DNA of 64,000 bases from Lineus longissimus (taxonomy: Eukaryota > Nemertea > Pilidiophora > Heteronemertea > Lineidae), in NCBI RefSeq assembly GCF_910592395.1, contig NC_088311.1:18664501-18728500 (forward strand), read 5' to 3'. Below the pieces are notes generated by a model. That model did no database searches and was not told the DNA's origin. It saw only the letters and a program-made list of their open reading frames with translations. Of this stretch, positions 22,145-31,733 are shown piece by piece. How positions within the stretch are numbered: position 1 is the stretch's first letter; every line of letters starts with the position of its first letter. The position numbers and the translations under genes were made by a program.

Positions 22145-25100
22145 TGTCTGTGATCAATTAGGGACACATTAGTTAACTCTTTCTCTACTACTGTACATCC
22201 GGGTCCGTACTCTGCTCACTACTGGCCCACGGTAATCCTACCTGCTAAATTTCCCCCTCAGTTATATCAATCATTCAACCACAGTCCCTATTGAGTCTGG
22301 TTGTTTGCACCTAAAAAACAAGATGGCAGCACTGCACTCAACTCAATAATGCGAGGCAAGACCACCATTGATTTTTTAAGCCTTTTAGCAGTTCAATTGT
22401 CAATGTTTGACCGCGACGCATCAAATACTGCGTGGGGTTGTGAATCTGAAATTTTGATATGATATTTCGGACAGTCGGGCAAGTAAATGGTGAAAAGTAA
22501 ACTGGTAGTTGACCACAGAATTTTTTTGATAATCGACAAATTGGACAGACATTGATATTTCCACTTTTTTCAGCCAACTGGCAGAAAAATCTCAAAACAC
22601 GCCCCCTATTACCGAATTAGCTAAATTCTAAATGAATTTTTTCATCAAACAATTTCTTTATATCTGTAGACTTGCCACAGCAAATAATTTTCAATACCTC
22701 TCCAAATATGTACTTGAGAGTTAAAAACATACTCACGTCTAATTGATAGGTCTCGACCCTCCTATGAATATTCATTGGTGGTATTGTCTCATGCACACCT
22801 CGTCCCTAAGATTGGGTAATGCTAGCTATTTTACAATACAATGAAACGTTTCCTCAGCCTTGGCTGCCCGGTGTATACTGGGTGCGGGCCAGAGGTACGG
22901 CGCCCATCAAAAACTCTGCGTGGAAACTCAGCGAAAGTGTTTAGGAATATGAGGGTATTGTACAGCAGTGAATCGGTGTGAAACTGGAGCTTGGGTCAAG
23001 GAAGTAATGCTGGAAATAAAGGCTTGGTGCATTGTCAACTACATTGTATTGGCTCGGTCAACAATAACATTCAGTGGTATTTGCAATGTTTTATTAAATT
23101 TGTTTACTCCCAACTTCCCAATAGATCTGTTTTCAGTTCTTGAGTATGGTTGGAATGCATTTAGCATGTGCATGAAATAGCTACAGAACAAATATATCTG
23201 GTTACAAAAATTGGTGATATGATTTTAGTTTTGAGTAACTGTCGGCTGTGTCCGTTATGTTGCATACCTCGGCTTTTTTTCCGTCCCAAGGTATGCTACG
23301 AGAGAACTTCAATGCTCAAATGCAAGCAGTGTATTACAGGACCACTTATTTATGGAAACATAGAGAATATTTGGGCCAGTCACTTTATACTTCATGTATC
23401 ATTTATTCATCTGTGAAAATTTCTTGCCCATGCCATGCCTGTGTCTCCAGAAGAAAGGGTTTAAATCCACCAATAAAGAAACTGTGTATGTAACAAAATT
23501 TTCAGAGGAATTTCGCGCAATGATGGAGTCTCGTAATATCGAAAAAAGGCATGATGTTACAGACAATTACCGCTTGGGAGTTAAAGTGCATTTTGCAACC
23601 TGGCATAAACCATGACAACTTCTTCAGTTTTCTACAAGGTGTGCCAGTTGAGGCCAGTTGTGCCTGTCATGGACAGCTTCGCATTTAACGGTCGATGCAT
23701 ATTAATTAAAAAACATTTATGTGCTAACGGGTCCGAGGAATAACGTAGAATCTGTTCGTTGGTTTATGACATGCTTGTCACAAATTGTTATGTATTTGTT
23801 GTAAAAAAATCTAAAGATGTGCAGTAAAAATTTTAGTGGGCAGTCGTTTCTTCACTTTATGAAGTGTTTGACGCAATTACTCATAGAAGCTTAACCTCCT
23901 GGATTCTGGACACTCTCGTTGGTTCTCGAAAGAATCATGTCTTGAAGTTGTCTGGTGAAAGTGTTACATGCACTAGCAGCTATTTTGAATCGTGATGTGA
24001 TGGCATGGAAACTGTGCTCGAGGGGAAAGATTGAAAGTAAAAGATTATCTAATGTTGGAATAACAGTTCGCTATGCTTGCTCTGTAGGTGGCAAAAGTGG
24101 TCACAGTGTTAAAATATGATGCTGTTTTTTACAACGAAACTGCAATAATAGGCGTGACTTTCCTTGGTTCGCAAAGTCATTATGAAACATTGTGCAAATG
24201 TGGTCCCGGAATTGTGGAAAGGTAGAACAAATCTAGAGATCTAAGATTTAAGAGATCTAGAAATCTAAAGATCTACTGAGTCCGATAATGATACTATATA
24301 TCGATATGAGTTGTGTATTTTCGTATGTGTCATTTGAGGGGGTGGTACAATTTTAGCCTTTGTGTGCATTAAAGTAATCTGTCCGTTGTTTTCTACACTG
24401 TTAGGGCTATATAATTGTACTGTTGCTATAATTGTACCTCTTTACCTTACAGCATTTTGTATTTGTTCATTTCAGACTAGTCCAAGAATGCCGTGTGATA
24501 TATTGGTGAAATCAGGAAATAATTCACGTATTTATTCTTGTTGAAGTGTACACAACACAGATATGTACAGGTTGAGGCAAATGTGATAAACGTTATTTTA
24601 ATTATTTAAATCCTTGGTCATATCTAATTAGGGGTCATCATCAGCTACCATGTTGTTGTAAGGTATTTGGTTTCCCCGAGAAAGATCCAATGGGATAATG
24701 ACGCCGGTACGATGATATGATGGTGGTTTTGGAGTATGCTGCACATCTTCCAAGATTCAGAATTTCTAAGAGGATATGCAGCATGCTCCATAAGCAACAT
24801 TTTGCCCCAAAACCCATACATACACAGGCTATCGTCAATTTATTGTATACTCACTGACCTAATATTTTCTGGCGAAATAACGGAGCACTTCAGGGTATTT
24901 GCAATTTTCCTCCCGACTCGGCAGAATTGGTACGAAAACATAGTCGCTGATGATGATGAATGCCGCAGTGTGCTAGTACCTGACAGTGATTGATCTTTGG
25001 CCTACACCTGCGGCTTTACCTCTTCTCGGTTAGCTTAAACTTCTGCTCTTAACAGTATTCTAGAATATCGGTCGCGCAAATACGCCAAGGGAGACTATGT

Positions 25101-25623
25101 TAAATGAAGTCGCACTTGTACAGTCCAAATCAGAATTGACATCTGTCCTGCCGCGCGTCAGTGATGCACGACGTACGTTTGAGTTACGCGCAAATGACCC
25201 ACCAGTGACGCGTTTATCATGTTTTTTTCGTTAAGATAAGATTCTTGGCAATCTGGCGAACTGGAGAACTGTTTCTCCTGTGTGAATATGCTTAATGTTT
25301 TTGTTAATGTTCATGTTTGGTAATATGCATTCGTGATTTGGCCCCGGTTGTTAAAAAAAAGCACGTTTTGTCTCTAAAAACGCTTGTGTTAAAGTGAATT
25401 TCCTACGAGCTATACAATGCTCCTCAGTCGGTATCAAAGTAATTGGTGCATCATCAAATTATTTGCAAGTTTCTGAATGGGCTCTGTTGTCCACATCCAT
25501 ACCAAATATTGCTAACTGATTCGCGCTAGACTTTCTAACCGGAAATGAGAAGGTGCATTTTCACCGCCCGAGAAAATAAAAAAAAGTGGGCTGAATGGCT
25601 GGTCGTGTGAAATCCCCTTTTAA
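22145..25623. other. TMEM68 3' flank and intergenic DNA
   Basis: The TMEM68 3' UTR must begin here. AATAAA at 23015-23020 is one possible poly(A) signal, but its use is unknown. AGATCTA repeats clump at 24233-24280. One end of the 17918-type MITE lies near 25118-25215. ORFs in 22.3-24.9 kb show no family resemblance, and no further gene was recognised. Confidence 0.4.
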
Positions 25624-25842
25624 AGGTGGATGATAGGCAGGAGCAGAGGGGCTAATTTGGCCATCTTCAGGTGACTTATATACACAAGTAAAGGGTTCTG
25701 GGTCATGTCAGATTCAGCAATTGACATATTCCTTGTACAAGCATCAATCATTTCGACGTACTGTGCGATGTGAGAGACCCCTATTGGCGACTTGTCTAAC
25801 TTTATCTTGCTTGCCTGGCTGCTGCCTATATTTCCCTTTCAG
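25624..25842 (+). mobile_element. ~219-bp MITE with TTAA target sites (full copy)
   Basis: Inverted ends are AGGTGGATGATAGGCAGGAGC on the left (one base short of the arm) and, reversed, AAAGGGAAATATAGGCAGCAGC on the right. TTAA flanks both sides (25620-25623 and 25843-25846), as for piggyBac- or Kolobok-type insertion. Internal marks TTCCTTGTACAAGC, GTGAGAGACC and TATTGGCGACTT recur in other copies at 30.6, 38.4, 40.2 and 51.8 kb. Confidence 0.75.
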
Positions 25843-26492
25843 TTAATAACTTGGCGTTTTAATCTGAGGGCTCAACTGAAGGTGATAAAACCAAATAAGG
25901 TTAACACCAGCGTTGGTGAAAACATTTGATTGGAACAACCAGGTCATGGGCTGTACAACAGATGTGTGACAAATGGCAATCGTTTTTTTCCTACAACTGA
26001 TGTTCTACTCTTGCCTCGCCCTGTGCATACAAATCTTTGTGGATAAATGAATAATACATTTTGTAAGATAGCAAATGCTAGTTTTTATTCATGGCCAAAT
26101 GTCACATTCAACTTATATGCTGGGTGTGACAAAGCAATCGATTATTAAAGGCATTCTATCATGATGAGAGTATTATACAGGCCGCAGAGCAGTGAATGTA
26201 AGGAGGGACCGTGGTAACCCGAAGATGCAAGATGTGACTTACAGTTGATTCTACATGTCATAATAGTCGGCTAGAACCACAAATGATAACGTTTTATAGT
26301 GAAGGTTACTGGACACATCATTCATTGGGATCATCAGATGGATATTTTCAGATTCAGGTCTGCATGGGCGAGACGCGCAATCACACGACGATACCATCAG
26401 GGGAGAGAACACAGAGCGGTGAATGATGGACAATGTCACATTCAAGAAACATTCAGTCATGGGGGAATGTCACATTCAAATAAGACCGCAAT

Positions 26493-26616
26493 AATGGGTG
26501 ATATGAATAAAGACTAGCAAATGCTTTTATCTAAAACTCCATGTACATTTACACTAGGCCTTTCTGTACAAAATTGAAGTAAAAGCATTTGCTAGTCTTT
26601 ATTCATATCACCCATT
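26493..26616. repeat. Perfect 37-bp inverted repeat with a 50-bp loop
   Basis: 26493-26529 (beginning AATGGGTGATATGAATAAAG) is the exact reverse complement of 26580-26616. A related single arm (GCAAATGCTAGTTTTTATTC) occurs at about 26070-26090. Perfect arms imply a young element or selection for pairing. The transcribed form would be a long hairpin. No coding content was found. Confidence 0.95.
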
Positions 26617-26999
26617 GTCTGATCATCGGTTCTGCTTTGGTTTTGGTCTACACTTGAGCTCCACCCTCGCAGTTTTGGTGAGACAACCAATACCTCCAGT
26701 GAGGTGCCAATTCCCTAAACCACCGCGTTCCTTTAGAGCGCGCGCACAAAATCAATCTATTCATATACTCTGCCATCTGGACCCGCAATGTTTTGAGATC
26801 GCAAAATCACTCACCCAAACTCAATTGTGGAGCTCAAAAGTACATGAAGTGACGCAAACGCATGAGAGTCAGCAAATTCAAATTCAAAATAAGTTCATTT
26901 ACCGTACGCGTAAAACATGTGATGATACATAATGAGTAGGTGAAGTCAAATAAGCTTGTGCAGGTGCGAGAGCTAAACTGTTGTGCAAGCAGATAAAAC

Positions 27000-27085
27000 A
27001 GTACATGTTTAAAAATGTATACTTGTATACATGTAAACATGTACTTGTATAAATGTATATTTATAAATGTATATTTGTGTACACA
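27000..27085. repeat. AT-rich simple repeat (TATAC/ACATGTA/TAAATGTATAT)
   Basis: Short overlapping units of TACTTGTATA, ACATGTAAAC and TAAATGTATAT recur through the stretch. It is probably slippage-derived. Confidence 0.7.
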
Positions 27086-27889
27086 GTATCAGAACGATAC
27101 TTTGGAATCGGTTTGCTCTCGACCGATCAACGCAACCTCTTTACCATATGCCCACCACGCCAGGCCAGCTTGACAAGTGCTGGGGATTCGATGCTCAAGG
27201 TTGATGAAGTAGTATCCATTTAATTTTGTATTTTGTCAAACTGGTATTGACCAACCGTAGGCCAATCAAAAGAGGCCAAATGGGTTTGCTGATGGCACAT
27301 ATTACACATTCAAAAACCTGCTGCATCGCTTGATGGTCGTCTCGGCTGTATTGCTGAAAAAAGAACCACCGCCAATCGCGAGGAAACTACCAAGTGAGAA
27401 GTGAGGTAAGTGTAGATATGTATGAATTGTCCATTATACATGTAGGTATAACGAGATAGAGGCGTTGATTTTGACAAAGGTGTGATAGTGACGTCATTTT
27501 GTACCACCAAAAGATGGTTACCAATGGTCACGTGTACCTGCAGACAGCTGGGTTCTTGCTGACAAAAACCTGCCGGGAAACTGACTCTACATATATTTTA
27601 GGTGGTCCTGAAAAAGACTTGCTCTAAAGGCTCCGTTTGTGCATACAGGTATCTTTATTGGCCCTTTATGTAGGCACCTCCAGAAAGGACCGGGCTTAGA
27701 TTCCGGGGGACTTGCATTTCTTTTACACCAGCATAATAGAGCAGCAGCCAGAGGGGTCGAGGGTAGCTGAAAACCTAACCAATTTTGTTAAGTATTTTGA
27801 TATTCTATACATATCCGAGCATATAGAAATGTATGTCTGGCTGGTCAGTTGTGGTGGGTGTGGCCGTGGGGTCCACTGAAAGGCTGCCA

Positions 27890-28880
27890 AAAAATAAGCT
27901 AGATTAGCTCATCAGCTAACTGATTAAAATCAACTCCAACATGTTCGGTGTACCCCACGGTATCTTGAAATGCACCTGCCAGACATTTTCAGTGGTGGGA
28001 TACCCTTGCCAGACTTACATAACTGCCACCCCAAAAGTGACCTAGGTTAGCTGAAAAGCTAACCAGACAAAATTTGCTGGAAAATGTTCGTTAGGACCCC
28101 ATGTACCATGAATGACCACTGCCAGACTTTTTTAGTGGTGGGTTATCCCTGCCAGACACACCCAAAAACCCCGCCCTCAAAAGTGACCTAGATTAGCTGA
28201 AAAGCTAACCAGAAAAAACTTGCTGGAAAATGTTCGTTATGACCCCTCATATCATGAATGACCACTGCCAGACATTTTCTGTGGTGGGGTACCCTTGCCA
28301 GACACGCCCAAAAGCCCCGCCCTCAAAAATTACCTAGGTTAACTGAAAAGCTAACCAGAAAAAACTTGATGGAAAATGTTCGTTATGACCCCTCACATCA
28401 TGAATGACCACTGCCAGACATTTTCTGTGGTGGGGTACCCTTGCCAGACACGCCCAAAAGCCCCGCCCTCAAAAATGACCTAGATTAGCTGAAAAGCTAA
28501 CCAGACAAAACTTGCTGGAAAATGTTCGTTATGACCCCTCATATCATGAATGACCACTGCCAGACATTTTCTGTGGTGGGGTACCCTTGCCAGACACGCC
28601 CAAAAGCCCCGCCCTCAAAAATTACCTAGATTAACTGAAAAGCTAACCAGAAAAAACTTGATGGAAAATGTTCGTTATGACCCCTCACATCATGAATGAC
28701 CACTGCCAGACATTTTCTGTGGTGGGGTACCCTTGCCAGACACGCCCAAAAGCCCCGCCCTCAAAAACGACCTAGATTAGCTGAAAAGCTAACCAGACAA
28801 AACTTGCTGGAAAATGTTGGTCATGACCCCATGTACCATGAAAGGCCACTGCCAGACATTTTCATTGGTGGGGTACCACC
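27890..28880 (+). repeat. 146-bp satellite array, about 6-7 units, dimeric higher order
   Basis: The landmark CCACTGCCAGACA and its variants start at 28116, 28262, 28408, 28554, 28700 and 28846, exactly 146 bases apart. A diverged unit begins near 27972, and a decayed one before it starts near 27890. Units alternate. Units at 28262 and 28554 share AAAAATTACC and AACTTGATGG, whereas those at 28408 and 28700 share GACCTAGATTAGC and AACTTGCTGG. This implies amplification of a 292-bp dimer. The array stops abruptly at GTGGGGTACC, just before the ORF at 28899. Confidence 0.95.
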
Positions 28881-28898
28881 ATCTCGTCAACCCTTGAA

Positions 28899-29255
28899 AT
28901 GAAGATTCGAAGAACTCAGTATGTTACGATGTTGTGGACCCACGCTACTTCAGCATATCCTACTCAAGGCTTGCTACCAACTGACTATGGTTGGTCAGTA
29001 CAAAAAGACATCTTGCAACCTATTTGGTTCCAAGGGCCAGCCATTCCTGACACATTATTCACTGATGTTGACAATGCCCCAAGCTGCGAGAGTGACAATG
29101 CTGAAGCCCACAGCGATAGCGATGAGACTATCATCATTGACAGTGAGTTTGGAACTGGCATCGAAGTAGCTGCTCTAGATGACCTGAGTGATTTGGACTT
29201 GTCTGATAATGAGCCCTGGACTGAGGACTCCAATTCCGACCGAGAAGATGACTAG
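28899..29255 (+). CDS. ORF resembling the C-terminus of a transposon-associated protein, acidic tail
   Basis: This is a 118-codon ORF from ATG to stop. The first ~55 residues (RRTQYVTMLW, then DYGW about 20 residues on, then ILQPIWFQGPAIPDTLF) have the layout of an uncharacterised repeat-associated animal protein tail of the form Y/H-x-x-x-x-W, x-GW, x-P-x-W, P-A-P-D. I recall this only as a pattern, not by name. Residues ~58-118 are strongly acidic (SDSDET, DDLSDLDLSDNE, EDSNSDREDD). There is no intact enzyme domain, and the usual cysteine-rich end of such proteins is not seen. The array directly upstream removes any continuous 5' coding sequence, so the ORF is either a terminal exon or a fragment. 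Codon order looks real rather than random, but expression is unknown. Confidence 0.4.
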   Translation: MKIRRTQYVTMLWTHATSAYPTQGLLPTDYGWSVQKDILQPIWFQGPAIPDTLFTDVDNAPSCESDNAEAHSDSDETIIIDSEFGTGIEVAALDDLSDLDLSDNEPWTEDSNSDREDD

Positions 29256-30185
29256 ACATAAACATGTGATGAATGGTACTACTGTGCAATATAGACAATG
29301 CCAAGTCTCTTTAGATGTAAACACTTTCCACAGCTTTCCACAGGCTTTCCACAGGGGTAAACATGCCCACAAAGGTCACTGAGTGAATACACACTGAATG
29401 ACTTTTGTAAAAGATGACTCAAGAGTTTGAAGCTGGAGCGGCCACCTGAAACACGGTCACACTAGTCGTAATCATCTACACACCTATTGACTTTTGTGGT
29501 TAACGTTATACAACTTTCAACAAGGCGGGACATATGGATACTTCGTAACAAAAGTTCCAATCGTATACACATTGCAACATTTTTTTGGAAACAAGCCACA
29601 AAATGACTTTTGTCATGCAGTGTATGGAGGCCTTTAGATGACCGGAAACAGAATGCTCAGTGTCCTCATCAGTTGAGAAGCCCAGTCTATTGCATCCTAG
29701 TTATTACCAGGTTCCCTTTATCCCACATCGCAAAATTTGCGCTTCATTGACATATGCGATCATCCTAAAATAAAGACCTTGACATCACAAGAAGTGGCCA
29801 AGTATTGTTTATCATTTGACTATCGCATTTCACGACTGACCTGTTTAGACTCAAAGAGCCCACTTTAAAGAGATCCAGTCGTGGCACAAGTTTTTTTTAG
29901 CTGAACGTGGTAAAATTAACTAAATTGTTGATGAATCAACTACCTGAGGGAAAGTCGAAACTGCTAACATTATCAATGGAAGCTTATTCCCGCCTTAGGT
30001 TTTAACCGAGCCGTTCAAAACTCTCCATTTTTATAAGCATTTTGCAATAGGTTTCCTTTATCGTACATGTAGTCTTCAATGTTAGATGAGATAGGCCTAC
30101 CATTTATCATTATCAAAATATTTGTTTGTCGTTGTGCCACGTGGTGTTCTGACCTCTTCACAATCTCGGCTAGGTTGAGGGGATG
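29256..30185. other. Non-coding region after the acidic-tail ORF
   Basis: Short direct repeats of CTTTCCACAG (three times) lie at about 29324-29356. Otherwise I see no gene or named repeat. Confidence 0.4.
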
Positions 30186-31184
30186 GGGTAGTTGTAAAAC
30201 AAGAAACACAGAAACGAAACAGAAACACAGAAACGCAGAAACGAAACGCAGAAACGAAAATCAAACGGGTTTTCATAAAAGTTGGAATCAAGCGGCACGC
30301 CGATACTTTCCTTGCCCAATCCGTTGTTATTGTCGTTTAAAAGTAAAATCTGAGGTTGGTGGGTTGCGGCCAGCCGGAATGCAATAGAGTTGTTGAGGGG
30401 ATACATGGAGCAACTTGGGGGGGGGGGGGGGGAGGGGGCGGCACGATATGGGTGAAGTCTTTTGAGGTGGTGGTGTAGTACTTTGGTAGGTTCGATTCGA
30501 TTCCTACAGCATGTTATTCTAAATGAAGGTGCAGTGCAACATCTTGCCTTGTAGTGTTCGATTTACATGAAGTACCAGGATCATCCTACAAATCCCGTCT
30601 GATGCAGCACTAAATGCAAGGTACGGTACCAGTACATGGGTGAATCATTTCGACGTTATGTGAGACGTGAGAGACCAATTTTGGCGACTAGAATAGAGTA
30701 AAGTGGGGGGGGGGGGGGGCGGGCACTAGACTTGGACTTGGAGTAACTCAATCTTGCCTGCCCAGCTGCTGCCTTTAAATAGTCCCTTTAAATATCTGTT
30801 TATGTTAATGAGGTTGCAGTAGGGAAGTTCAGCCTAGTGTCGTGCATAGGCCATGGAATGTACAAAAGAACAGGACTCGCTATTCGAAGGACTATTTTCT
30901 ATTTACGCCGTGTAGTACATACATGTAGTGTATTGGTACGATCAAGGCCGGATGCTGCCAATCTGCGCACACGTTGATGAGGCTAAAAGGGGTATTGGGA
31001 AATGAGCATTCCTCCTTCCATTCCGACTGAATACCAGTTTTAGTTACACCCGCGTTCGCGGCCACAACCATGGAAACAAGATGGAGTCTGCAGACCAGAA
31101 TTCGCCACAAGACTGGTTTCTGCGTTTCGTTTCTGTGTTTCTGTGTTTCTGTTTCGTTTCTGTGTTTCTTGTTTTACAACTACC
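30186..31184. mobile_element. ~1-kb segment bounded by inverted 70-bp GAAAC-rich arms
   Basis: The left arm 30186-30255 begins GGTAGTTGTAAAACAAGAAA and continues as repeated CACAGAAACGAAACAG. The right arm 31116-31184 is its reverse complement, differing at only a few positions. The arms face each other like terminal inverted repeats, and 860 bp lies between them. The interior holds poly-G runs (30417-30432 and 30705-30719) and part of a TTAA-type MITE, with no transposase ORF. It could be one non-autonomous transposon or two separate inverted copies of one short repeat. Confidence 0.6.
30615..30787 (+). mobile_element. Partial copy of the TTAA MITE, interrupted by poly-G
   Basis: It contains GAATCATTTCGACG, GTGAGAGACCA, TTTTGGCGACT and GCTGCTGCC, then AGTCCC and TTAA at 30788-30791, matching the 25624-25842 copy. 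A 15-base G run and extra bases break the middle. The 5' end is not clear. Confidence 0.6.
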
Positions 31185-31733
31185 CGAGGGGATGCAACCT
31201 CGAAGTATCAGGTCTTGACCCATCCGGATTTCAGATTTATCGCTCTCAGAGACTTGTATGTTATCAAAATCTTTGTCAACAAGCACTTGAACCTCGATTT
31301 GGAGTACAGAGGCCTTTTCGCATTAGCGTAGCTTGTCACTCCTTCATCAACCTGCATACACAAGGCCATATTTATCTGGCAGGCGTCCAATGTCAACCCC
31401 GTCGATATTCGAGATCAGTTGAGTTGATCAATGAAAGTTCTACAATCTCAAAACTCAATCTCTAAAGCCCGCAGCACACTAGCCGCCAACTTCGGCGTTC
31501 ACTGGCGTTTTTTGCCGCAAGAGCCCTGAACGCCTGAAAAATCCCTAGTCTGCTACGAACGGCGTCGGCGAACGCGACTTGCCGCCACTTGCCGCAACGG
31601 TAGTCTGACAGTTAGTTTGTTTTATTTGACCCGTCAGCTTTAATAAGCAATGAATGAGCATGAACATGATGAAAGACTAACAGGAATATTCATCTGATTT
31701 CCAGTTTCGCCTTGATTGGCGGCCGCGACAGTT

